NCBI GenBank assembly: GCA_963844575.1
Contig: CAWJOU010000005.1
Span: 2,046,001-2,110,000 of the forward strand
Reading direction: 5' to 3'
Source of the DNA: DASZUK01 sp963844575
Lineage (GTDB): Bacteria; Actinomycetota; Acidimicrobiia; Acidimicrobiales; RAAP-2
DNA: 64,000 nt
Shown: piece by piece, positions 8,414-16,017 of the stretch
Layout of the letters: the number at the start of each line of letters is the position of its first letter
Numbering within the stretch: position 1 is the first letter of the stretch
The notes under the pieces: generated by a model
The model's input: only the letters and a program-made list of their open reading frames with translations
Told to the model about the DNA's origin: nothing
Database searches by the model: none
Program-made: the position numbers and the translations under genes

Positions 8414-8442
8414 TTGCTCTCCAATTCCCGCGGTGTTACAAC
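8414..8442 (+). promoter_or_regulatory. Promoter of the RiPP-like operon
   Basis: TTGCTC at 8414-8419, 17-bp spacer, TACAAC at 8437-8442, giving a ~53-nt leader before ATG 8503. The flanking bases are notably A/T-richer than the rest of the region. GAGAAGG at 8486-8492 is the ribosome site. Confidence 0.5.
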
Positions 8443-8502
8443 TCCTATTGATACGAGAGGCCCCGAAAAAATCACGGGCCTCGTCGAGAAGGCGAGCAGA
8501 CC

Positions 8503-8895
8503 ATGACTTCGATCATCGACTTTCCGGTTGCCGTCCTCCCGATCCGTTCGGCGGCGGCGGAGGAGGAGGAGGAGCGCGGTGACCCGTCGCGCGGGCCGGC
8601 GGCGCCGAAGCGCGGCGGCGCCGAGGACCCGCTCCCTTGCGACCTCGGTGGCAACACGCCGCCGCCGGTCTGCGACGCGGGGACGTTCAAGTGCGCGTGC
8701 ACCGACACCGACGGGAGCCCCGATCCAGGGACCAATCCCGACCCGGGTACCGACACCGGCCCCGACCCGGGCACGGACACCGGTCCAGACCCGGGCCCGG
8801 ACACAGGCGAGCGCCGGTTCCTCGAGGACTACCAGGACCCGGAGTGGGTGCACCTCGAGATCGAGCTCGACCGCATCCTGTTCGCCCGTCGCTGA
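8503..8895 (+). CDS. Putative lanthipeptide-like precursor peptide
   Basis: 130 residues. Layout: hydrophobic N-terminal motif IIDFPVAVLPI (4-14), an Ala/Glu-acidic run, then a Cys/Thr region with Cys at 46, 57, 64 and 66 and Thr at 52, 61, 67, 69 (for example GTFKCACTDTDGS, 60-72), then repeats of PDPGTDTG (about 73-102), and a charged tail rich in aromatics ending LEIELDRILFARR. GAGAAGG precedes ATG 8503. It is followed after 10 bp by a HopA1-like lyase and then a kinase-cyclase, so Thr/Ser dehydration and Cys addition to form (methyl)lanthionine are the natural inference. A core in the middle rather than at the C-terminus would be unusual. It could instead be an unrelated Cys-containing protein. 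Confidence 0.65.
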   Translation: MTSIIDFPVAVLPIRSAAAEEEEERGDPSRGPAAPKRGGAEDPLPCDLGGNTPPPVCDAGTFKCACTDTDGSPDPGTNPDPGTDTGPDPGTDTGPDPGPDTGERRFLEDYQDPEWVHLEIELDRILFARR

Positions 8896-8905
8896 CCGGG
8901 CGTTG

Positions 8906-9679
8906 ATGGTTCCGGCGGCGCGAGCCGTGCCGGCGGAAGGCGATCTGCGGAGGCTTTCCGACGGTGCGCTCGCGGCCGCCGCCCAGCTGACCCGGACGAC
9001 GGACGTGCACGGGTTGGCGTCGTTCCTCTACCTCGCCAACTGGGTGCCGTTCTCGCCGGTCTGGGCCCGACGGTTCCCGGACGTGCCCGCGCTGGAGCAG
9101 TTTCTCGTCGGTGACGACGCGGTCCGTGCGCTCCTCGCCCGGCACTGGAGGCCGCGGCATGACGCGCAGTGGTTCCACTGGGAGCCGAGGACGCCGGTCC
9201 GGTTGTCGACGACGCGCAAGCTGTACGTGAGCTCACGGCCGGACGACGCGGCGGATGCGCTGCGACGGACCGTTGAGGTGATGGCCGACGGCGACGCGCC
9301 GCCGTTCAAGGTGACGAGGCTACCGAGAGGCCTCCTGCGGCCGGACCGACTGGTCGTCTACGTACGGTCGAACCAAGAGCTGGACGACCTCACCGCGGCG
9401 CTCGAACCGGCGCTCGCCGACTACCGGCCGCAAGGCGTGCCGTTCACCGCACCGGCCGGTCGGTCGGGCATCGTCTCGTGGGGGGCTGACCCGCCGGCGT
9501 CCGTTCGGGAATTCGGCGCGAGCTGGCGGCGATGGGTCACCCGCAAGCTGGCCGCGTACCTGTGTGCGAGCGATGCCGGCGACGCGTCCGGTCGGGCGGC
9601 GTTCGCCCGGGCGAGGATCCACGACGACGGTGTCGACCCGACGTCGTGGGCGCCGACGCCCGACCTCTGGGCGGCGTGA
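8906..9679 (+). CDS. HopA1-like phosphothreonine/serine lyase
   Basis: 257 residues from ATG 8906, 10 bp after the precursor stop. It resembles the HopA1 family found in actinobacterial RiPP clusters: a central beta segment KLYVSSRPDDA (105-116), APPFKV (131-136), RPDRLVVYVRS (145-155), DYRPQGVPFTAP (172-183), WGADPP (192-197) and a closing segment where I see ARIHDDGVD. In class V lanthipeptide pathways a HopA1-type protein eliminates phosphate from phospho-Ser/Thr to give dehydro-residues. The fused kinase-cyclase downstream has no evident lyase domain, which fits this protein supplying that step. The family call is from memory of the motif pattern, not a search. Confidence 0.65.
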   Translation: MVPAARAVPAEGDLRRLSDGALAAAAQLTRTTDVHGLASFLYLANWVPFSPVWARRFPDVPALEQFLVGDDAVRALLARHWRPRHDAQWFHWEPRTPVRLSTTRKLYVSSRPDDAADALRRTVEVMADGDAPPFKVTRLPRGLLRPDRLVVYVRSNQELDDLTAALEPALADYRPQGVPFTAPAGRSGIVSWGADPPASVREFGASWRRWVTRKLAAYLCASDAGDASGRAAFARARIHDDGVDPTSWAPTPDLWAA

Positions 9680-9683
9680 TCTC

Positions 9684-12083
9684 GTGGCCGTGATCGTGGC
9701 CGGCGAGCCGGTGGTCGTCGCCGACGATCCGGTCGCCGACGAGCCGGTGGCGGTGACCGACGGGCCGCTCGTGCTCGCGCCGCAGGTCGTCATCTTTCCG
9801 GCGACCGAGCTCCCGGCCCGGTTTCGGAAGCTGACGGCCGACCGGGAATCGTTCGTCGTGACGAAGGTCGACTCGCGGTCGACGTCGAAGCTCGTGGACG
9901 CCGGCGTCGCCGGCGTGCTCGAGCACCTCCGGGAGCCATGCCGGCTCGTCGACGCGGTGCTGGCGACGAGCGACGCCGAGGACGTCGACCCGCACGATCT
10001 CCTCGGCCGGTCGTACCAGGCGGTCACGCGGTTGCTGGCGGCCCGGATCGTCGTGCCGGCGACCGCGGCCGCGACGCCGTCCGGTGGGCTCGTGTCGCCG
10101 GGGGAGCGCATCGGCTCGTTCGAGGTCGTCCGGTGTGTCCAGGCGCTCGAGGGCGGCTCGGTCTACGAGGCGACCGCGGCGGATGGCCGCCGGGTGGCGG
10201 TCAAGGTCGGGACAGACGACGAGCGGTTCGCGGTCCGGGACGCGCTGGCCCGGGAGGCCGCAGTCCTCCGCCGGCTGGCCGGGCCGCGGTTCTGCCGCCT
10301 CGTCGCGGACGGTTCGGCCGACGATCGACCGTTCCTCGCCATCGAGTGGCGGGACGGGGAAAGGCTCGAGTCGTTCGCCCAGCGCATGCGGGCGCCGTGG
10401 GGGGCCGACGGCGACGGCAGCCTGTTGGACGCGGCGATCTCCGTCGTCGACGGGTACGCGGTACTGCACCGCCAGGGCGTCGTCCACGGCGACGTCCACC
10501 CGAAGAACGTGCTGATCACCGACGGCACCGCGACGCTCATCGACTTCGCGTTCTCCGTCGTCGTCGGCGACGAGGAGCTCGGGACGGCGCCTCGGGCCGG
10601 CCTGTTCGGTTTCTACGAGCCGGAGTGGGCGGGCGCGCGGCTGGCGAGACGGCCCGCGCCGCCGGCGTCGTTCGAGAGCGACCAGTACGGCGTAGCGATC
10701 CTCGTCTATCTCATGCTGACCGGCCACGGCTACCTGCCGGTGCGCGTCGACAAGCGGACCGCGCTCCGCGATGTCGCCACGGCCGCGCCGCTGCCGTTCG
10801 GCGTCCACGGCGTCCGGCGGTGGCCGGCGGTCGAGCGGACGCTGGCCAAGGCCCTGTCGAAGGACCCGGCCGACCGGTTCGGGTCGCTCGACGAGATGGC
10901 CGATGCGCTCCGCGGTGCCCGGGCCGGCGTCGCCGGTCGTCGTCGGCGGAGCGCGCCGCGCGACCTCCTCGGTGACGTCGAGCGCCGGCTGCAACGGCCG
11001 GACGGTCTGATCGAGTCCGGCCTGCCGGAGCCGCCGTACGCATCGGTCAACTATGGCGCGGCCGGGATCGCGTACTTCTGGTACCGGCTCGCGATGACCC
11101 GAGGCCGACCGCAGGATCTCGTCACCGCGCGCCGCTGGCTCGATTCGGCGGACCGCGCCGGTCACGACGCGGACGCGTTCACGAACCCCGACCTGACGGT
11201 CACCGCGGGCCGCGTCGGTCAGGTGTCGATCTACCACTCGATGGCCGGTGTCGACTGCGTCCGCGCCCTCGTCCTCAACGCGGCCGGCGATCTCGAAGGG
11301 GCGACCGTTGCGGCGTCGCACTTCGTCGCCGAGTCCCGCCGCCGGTGCTCGAACCTCGATCTGACGCTCGGACGGTCGAGCACGCTCGTCGGCGCGGCGC
11401 TCTTGCACGAGGCGCTCGCCGGCACGTCGGTCGCCGAGTCCGCGCGGCTCGCCGATCTCGGCGACGAGCTCGTTGCCGACCTGTGGGACCAGCTCGGTCT
11501 GGTATCGCTCGACGACAGCCCACTCGGGTACTGGGGCGTCGCCCACGGCTGGGCCGGCGTCGTCTACGCGACGGCCCGGTGGTGCGCGGCGAGGGGGCTC
11601 GCGCTACCGGACGCTGCGCTCGCCAAGGCCGACGCGCTCGCCGACCGAGCCGTTGGCGACCGGTCCGGCCGGTGGTGGCGCGGGCCCCGCGACCCTGCGC
11701 CGTCCGGTTCGTGGTGCCACGGCACGGCGGGGTACACGCATCTGTGGGCCGAGATCGGCAGTCTGACCGGTGATCGCCGGTACGACGCGCTCGGCGTGGC
11801 CGCGGCCGAGCACTGCTGGTCGTCGCCGACGGCCGTCGGGACGCTGTGCTGCGGGAGCGCCGGGCAGGCGTACGCCATGCTCGTTGCCCATCGATTGACC
11901 GGCGACGAGACGTGGTTCCGGCGGGCCCGCCAGCTGGCCCGCCAGAGCGTCGCGACCGTCGGCACGAAGTGGTCGATCCCGAACTCGCTCTACAAGGGCG
12001 ACGTCGGGATCGCACTGCTCGCCCACGACCTGTCGGCCGGCGGTGGGTCGATGCCGCTGTTCGCCGGCGAGGGCTGGGGATAG
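9684..12083 (+). CDS. Fused protein kinase-LanC cyclase (lanthionine synthetase)
   Basis: 799 residues from GTG 9684, 4 bp after the lyase stop (GTG 9690 and 9696 also possible). Residues ~1-135 form a small domain like those at the N-terminus of LanL/LanKC-type proteins (TSKLVDAGVAGVLEHLREP). The kinase domain follows: K174 in VAVKVG, catalytic loop HGDVHPKN (D270, N275), metal-binding D287 in LIDFAFS. The C-terminal part is a LanC-like toroid: GVAHGWAG (H621), SWCHGTAGY (C678) and LCCGSAG (C722, C723), with PNSLYKGDVG near the end. The zinc site would thus be Cys-Cys-Cys, the CCG type. Expected role: phosphorylate precursor Thr/Ser, then catalyse thioether ring closure. Confidence 0.85.
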   Translation: MAVIVAGEPVVVADDPVADEPVAVTDGPLVLAPQVVIFPATELPARFRKLTADRESFVVTKVDSRSTSKLVDAGVAGVLEHLREPCRLVDAVLATSDAEDVDPHDLLGRSYQAVTRLLAARIVVPATAAATPSGGLVSPGERIGSFEVVRCVQALEGGSVYEATAADGRRVAVKVGTDDERFAVRDALAREAAVLRRLAGPRFCRLVADGSADDRPFLAIEWRDGERLESFAQRMRAPWGADGDGSLLDAAISVVDGYAVLHRQGVVHGDVHPKNVLITDGTATLIDFAFSVVVGDEELGTAPRAGLFGFYEPEWAGARLARRPAPPASFESDQYGVAILVYLMLTGHGYLPVRVDKRTALRDVATAAPLPFGVHGVRRWPAVERTLAKALSKDPADRFGSLDEMADALRGARAGVAGRRRRSAPRDLLGDVERRLQRPDGLIESGLPEPPYASVNYGAAGIAYFWYRLAMTRGRPQDLVTARRWLDSADRAGHDADAFTNPDLTVTAGRVGQVSIYHSMAGVDCVRALVLNAAGDLEGATVAASHFVAESRRRCSNLDLTLGRSSTLVGAALLHEALAGTSVAESARLADLGDELVADLWDQLGLVSLDDSPLGYWGVAHGWAGVVYATARWCAARGLALPDAALAKADALADRAVGDRSGRWWRGPRDPAPSGSWCHGTAGYTHLWAEIGSLTGDRRYDALGVAAAEHCWSSPTAVGTLCCGSAGQAYAMLVAHRLTGDETWFRRARQLARQSVATVGTKWSIPNSLYKGDVGIALLAHDLSAGGGSMPLFAGEGWG

Positions 12084-12153
12084 CGCACCGACGGCTCGAA
12101 CGGGGGGACGGTGAGTCCCACCGATTGTCACACCCCGCTGCCAAGCTCCGGGC

Positions 12154-12900
12154 ATGTCGCCGACTGCCGGCTGGCACGATCAGGAGCTGCTCGGGTTCGA
12201 CCTCGAGACGACGGGCGTCGACCGCTTCTTCGACGTACCGGTCTCGTTCGCGCTCGTAACCGTCATCGACGGCGGGGTCGTCGAGCGACGGACGTCGCTC
12301 GTCGATCCGGGGCGGGAGATCCCGGAGGGCGCGACGGCCATCCACGGGATCACGTCGGAACGAGCGCGGGCCGACGGGATGGCGCTGGACGACGCAGTGG
12401 CGCTGCTCGCCGATGTGATCGTCGAGGCCAGCCGCCGGGGCGTCCCGGTCGTCGGCATGAAGCTCGACTACGACCTGACGATCCTCGACGTCCAGTGCCG
12501 CCGGCTCGACGGTCGGGGCCTAGGCGACCGCGGGTTCGCCGGACCGGTGCTCGACGCGCTCGTCCTCGACCGGCGGTTCGACCGTTATCGCAAGGGCCGG
12601 CGCACGCTCGTCGACCTCTGTGCGGAGTACGGCGTCGTCATCGGCCGGGCGCACGACGCGGTGGCCGACGCGGAAGCGTCCGTCGCCGTCCTCGGGGCGA
12701 TCGGCCGCCGGTTCCCGACGTTGCACCAGATGCGGGTGGCCCGACTGCACCTCGCCCAGGCGAACTGGCATCGACAGTGGGCGGACTCCTACGACGAGTG
12801 GCGGCGGAGCCAGGACATGTCGCCGCTCGAGCCCGGGGAGTGGCAGTGGCCGATCGCCCTGCCGCCCGACGACGCCGACCGCCTGGCGATGCCTGCGTAG
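12154..12900 (+). CDS. DEDDh exonuclease (DNA polymerase III epsilon-like)
   Basis: 248 residues. Motif I is GFDLETTG, motif II appears as GMKLDYDLTIL (D conserved, usual Asn replaced) and motif III as GRAHDAVADAEA with the DEDDh His. This is a stand-alone 3'-5' exonuclease of the DnaQ fold acting on DNA or RNA ends. The C-terminal ~70 residues (HQMRVARLHLAQANWHRQWA onward) are an extra segment seen in actinobacterial exonucleases of this kind. The gene starts 70 bp after the lanthionine synthetase and is probably a separate unit. ATG 12154 has no strong ribosome site. Confidence 0.85.
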   Translation: MSPTAGWHDQELLGFDLETTGVDRFFDVPVSFALVTVIDGGVVERRTSLVDPGREIPEGATAIHGITSERARADGMALDDAVALLADVIVEASRRGVPVVGMKLDYDLTILDVQCRRLDGRGLGDRGFAGPVLDALVLDRRFDRYRKGRRTLVDLCAEYGVVIGRAHDAVADAEASVAVLGAIGRRFPTLHQMRVARLHLAQANWHRQWADSYDEWRRSQDMSPLEPGEWQWPIALPPDDADRLAMPA

Positions 12901-12999
12901 TTGGTCGAGCGGATCGCCCGGCCCGGTGCCGGTGGCCCGGTTGATGGTCGAGTACCGATCGCCGGGGTGGGAAGGCCGGGGTAGGGGAGACTGGTGGCG

Positions 13000-14001
13000 A
13001 TGAAGGCGTGGGAGGTCGTCGAGCCCGGACCGATCGACGGCGGTCCGCTCCGGCTGGTCGACCGTCCGGTGCCCGAGCCGGGTCCGGGTCAGATTCGGGT
13101 GCGGGTATCGGCATGCGGGGTGTGCCGGACCGACCTCCACGTCGCCGAGGGGGACCTGCCGGTGCACCGGCGGCGTGTCGTCCCCGGCCACGAGGTCGTC
13201 GGTCGGGTCGACGCGGTCGGCCCGGACGCCGGGCGGTTCTCGATCGGCGACCGGGTCGGGCTGGCGTGGTTGGCGACGACGTGTGGCATCTGCCGGTTCT
13301 GCCGGCGCGGTGCGGAGAACCTATGCGTGCAGGCGACGTTCACCGGATGGGACCGCGACGGCGGGTACGCGGAGGCCGCGGTGGCGGACGAGCGATTCGC
13401 GTACCGGTTGCCGGACGAACTGCCGGACGACCAGGCCGCGCCGCTGCTCTGCGCCGGGATCATCGGCTACCGCGCCCTGCGGTCGACCGGGCTCCGGCCG
13501 GGTGGTCGGCTCGGCCTCTACGGGTTCGGCGGCTCGGCCCACCTGACCGCGCAGATCGCCGCGGCCGAGGGAGCGGAGCTCTACGTCGCCACCCGGTCGG
13601 TGGAGGCGCAGGCGCTGGCGGCCGATCTCGGCGCGGCATGGGTCGGCGGTGCGGCCGACGTTCCGCCGGACCCGCTCGACGCGGTGATCCTGTTCGCGCC
13701 GGTCGGCGACCTGGTCCGGCCCGGCCTGGCCGCGCTCGACCGGGGTGGCGTCCTCGCGATCGCCGGGATCCACCTCACCGACGTCCCCGCGCTCGACTAC
13801 CAGCGACACCTGTTCAACGAGCGGGTGCTCAAGAGCGTGACCGCGAACACGCGGCGCGATGGCGAGGAACTGTTGCGGCTCGCCCCCCGCCTCGGCGTTC
13901 GGGCGACGACCGTGCCGTACCCCTTGGACCGGGCCGACCAGGCGCTGGCCGACCTGGCCGCCGACCGGATCACTGGAGCGGCCGTGCTGCACATCGGGTG
14001 A
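13000..14001 (+). CDS. Zinc-dependent alcohol dehydrogenase (MDR family)
   Basis: 333 residues. Catalytic zinc ligands are in ACGVCRTDLHV and PGHEVVG; the structural zinc site is the four-Cys lobe CGICRFCRRGAENLC. The nucleotide-binding loop is GFGGSAH. The overall pattern resembles AdhA-type dehydrogenases that oxidise primary alcohols or reduce aldehydes with NAD(P). ATG 13000 is preferred to GTG 12994 because AGGGGAGA at 12983-12990 gives a 9-nt spacing. It is transcribed towards the tRNA-Val gene and probably monocistronic. Confidence 0.88.
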   Translation: MKAWEVVEPGPIDGGPLRLVDRPVPEPGPGQIRVRVSACGVCRTDLHVAEGDLPVHRRRVVPGHEVVGRVDAVGPDAGRFSIGDRVGLAWLATTCGICRFCRRGAENLCVQATFTGWDRDGGYAEAAVADERFAYRLPDELPDDQAAPLLCAGIIGYRALRSTGLRPGGRLGLYGFGGSAHLTAQIAAAEGAELYVATRSVEAQALAADLGAAWVGGAADVPPDPLDAVILFAPVGDLVRPGLAALDRGGVLAIAGIHLTDVPALDYQRHLFNERVLKSVTANTRRDGEELLRLAPRLGVRATTVPYPLDRADQALADLAADRITGAAVLHIG

Positions 14002-14092
14002 CCGGGCCGGCCATCTGGCGGCGGCGCGGTGCCCGGCATACCACTGGGACACGGCCGCCGGTCCGGGCAGGGTGCTAGCGTGGTTCGTTCAC

Positions 14093-14168
14093 GGGCGGTT
14101 GGCGCAGCTGGTAGCGCACTTGCATGACGCGCAAGGGGTCACAGGTTCGAGTCCTGTACCGCCCACCA
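14093..14168 (+). tRNA. tRNA-Val(GAC)
   Basis: Complete cloverleaf with encoded CCA: acceptor GGGCGGT (14093-14099) pairs with ACCGCCC (14158-14164), D-arm GCGC/GCGC, anticodon stem CTTGC/GCAAG around loop ATGACGC (anticodon GAC), T-arm ACAGG-TTCGAGT-CCTGT, discriminator A, CCA at 14166-14168. A decayed copy of its 3' half lies at 19672-19716 in the same orientation. Bases 14169-14250 downstream show nothing recognisable. Confidence 0.96.
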
Positions 14169-14250
14169 CATAAGACCAGGTCAGAGGGCATGAACCTCAC
14201 CGCCAGGAGAGCCGGCCCGGTAGCCGGTGACCTTCGGGTGACCTTCCGCC

Positions 14251-15225
14251 TCACTCTGTTGTGCTTGCCCGAGTTGTCGGGGCGGTCGTGGTAGTCGAGC
14301 GAGACGATGTCGGTCCTGTCTCTGTATGGCCTGTCGCCGGGCTGGTCGTTGATGTTGACCGTGTCCCTGTCTCGGATGTCGTGGGTGTTGTTGCTGGCGG
14401 CGTGCCCTGGACTATCTGGACCACCTGGCCGACGATGGCCGAGCCCTTGACCGGTCCCCACATCCGGCTGTCGCACGACCGGGTCCGGTTGTCGCCCATC
14501 ACGAAGTAGTCGCCGGCCGGCACGGTGACCGGCCCGTAGTTGGCCGTGTACGGGTTGCTCTCACTGGTCGCCGCCGGCAGCCACGGCTCCGGCAGGACTT
14601 TGCCGTTGAGGTACACCTTGTTGTCGCGTACCTCGACGGTTTCGCCGGGCAGACCGATGACGCGCTTCAAGAGGTCTGTGACGGGTTGGCCCCCACAGTT
14701 TTCGGCCGCCGGGCGACGGAAGACGATGATGTCACCGCTTCGCGGATGTGATGTCGAGTACGCGGTCGTGTTCACCACCACGTGATCGCCAGGAGTGACG
14801 GTCGGGTCCATCGCTGTAGAAGGGACGGAAAAGCTTTTCAGTTCCTGGGGCGTCGCCAGATCAACCACGCATCGAGTCGCAGCGAAGCCCGGAATAATCC
14901 GTACATCCGCCTGCCATGGCCCCTCTTCACCCGGTACGGACGCTGAGTGCGCAAGACCTTGGAGGTTGAGGACGGCGCCCTCCGCGTCGAAAACCGAAAC
15001 CGACAGGGACAGGTGGCCGAGGCCGTCCCTCTTGACCCGGCCCGCGGCGATGACGGAGCTGTCGGTGCCGCTGAGTTCGCATGAGGCCGAGATGTCGTTT
15101 CGATCGGCACCCATGACCCGAACCGATAGAGCCTTCGGCGAAGCCGCGTCAGCTCCGACGGCGAAGGCCCCAACGAGGAGCGCAAGCGCCAGCGCAGTCA
15201 CGGTGGCCTCGAACAGTCGGCGCAC
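14251..15225 (-). CDS. Signal peptidase I-like protein with Ser to Ala at catalytic position
   Basis: 324 residues from GTG 15225; a TACGCT -10 at 15232-15237 would make the message leaderless at this codon. N-terminal membrane segment ~8-25 after RRLFEATV, then a ~110-residue extra domain, then the S26 core. Box B reads VPSTAMDPTVTPGD where the family has SxSM: the nucleophilic Ser is A138 (codon GCG at 14812-14814). The general base is kept as K187 in LLKRVIGLPGE, and box E GDNRTRSCDSRMWG is intact. After VVQIVQ comes a ~45-residue Thr/Ser-rich tail. By family knowledge the change should abolish protease activity, so this may be a pseudoenzyme. The frame stays open upstream but that part looks non-coding. 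Confidence 0.75.
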   Translation of the reverse strand: MRRLFEATVTALALALLVGAFAVGADAASPKALSVRVMGADRNDISASCELSGTDSSVIAAGRVKRDGLGHLSLSVSVFDAEGAVLNLQGLAHSASVPGEEGPWQADVRIIPGFAATRCVVDLATPQELKSFSVPSTAMDPTVTPGDHVVVNTTAYSTSHPRSGDIIVFRRPAAENCGGQPVTDLLKRVIGLPGETVEVRDNKVYLNGKVLPEPWLPAATSESNPYTANYGPVTVPAGDYFVMGDNRTRSCDSRMWGPVKGSAIVGQVVQIVQGTPPATTPTTSETGTRSTSTTSPATGHTETGPTSSRSTTTTAPTTRASTTE

Positions 15226-15981
15226 CGCCGCAGCGTACGTGACTTTGTTCAAGACGACGGGACACGGTACTGGGCAAACCGGTGGTTCGGCGCCCTGAAG
15301 ACGCCACCTGCGGACCGCGTGGAGCAGTACTTGCAGGACCGGAAGAACAACCCTCCCGAGGACTACTGGCCAGCCAGTGAATCCGACAGAGCCGACCTCG
15401 ATGAATCGACGGGCGCGATGCATCGTCGTAGGGGCAACGGTCGCCACTCGACCTCGCTCTGCACCACGACGGCAGCCGGACACTGGGGCACCGGCCGGTT
15501 CGCCGTGCCCCATGAGGCCCCCTACCCCTCCCAGTGCGCCCATCGATCCATATTCCAGCGATCTGACCCCATGGCTTTGGAACGAAGCATGACGTTGGCA
15601 TTCCACTCAATGAATCCCGAAAGCGGTAAGCCGAATATACCAAATTATCTGCAAGTTCCGGCCCGATATCGGTCCTTCGGTGTATCGGAGCCCGCAATCT
15701 CCTGACCCCCGCACAATGACCAGCGGGGAGTGTGGGGCGGGGGGCACGAGGTCGTGGCCTGCCTCCGGCGCGTCCTGGACATCCTCGCGAAGGAGAACTC
15801 GCAGCTGAGCCGGCTCAGATCAACCGTCTTGCGGGTGCGCTGGCGTGCTGGAGGTCCTGGCTGACACTAGGGCTCCAGGGGCGTAGCGGGACCGGCACCC
15901 TTTGGCGTCGCTGTGCGGCAGTCAAACGTGCCCCTGTGTGCAAAAAACGTATCGACTATTGAGGTCTACTTCATCCAGGGG
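15226..15981. other. Long gap with no recognised gene
   Basis: About 750 bp between the signal-peptidase-like gene and the amidohydrolase promoter. Open frames exist on both strands but none has convincing codon bias, a ribosome site or a recognisable product. The right end (from ~15930) is A/T-richer and leads into the amidohydrolase promoter. Confidence 0.5.
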
Positions 15982-16010
15982 TTGACATGCCACCTGTCGA
16001 AGAGGATACT
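15982..16010 (+). promoter_or_regulatory. Near-consensus promoter giving leaderless start
   Basis: Perfect -35 TTGACA at 15982-15987, 17-bp spacer, -10 GATACT at 16005-16010. The expected start point is at 16017-16018, the A of ATG 16018, so the amidohydrolase mRNA is probably leaderless. This decides the start against upstream in-frame codons. Confidence 0.7.
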
Positions 16011-16017
16011 CGCCGAT

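Noticed and set aside
9537..11546. Long open frame on the - strand (669 codons)
   Set aside because: Antisense to the kinase-cyclase gene, whose kinase and LanC motifs prove the + frame.
15732..15962. 76-codon open frame on the + strand
   Set aside because: No ribosome site or family resemblance, and its end runs into the amidohydrolase promoter region.
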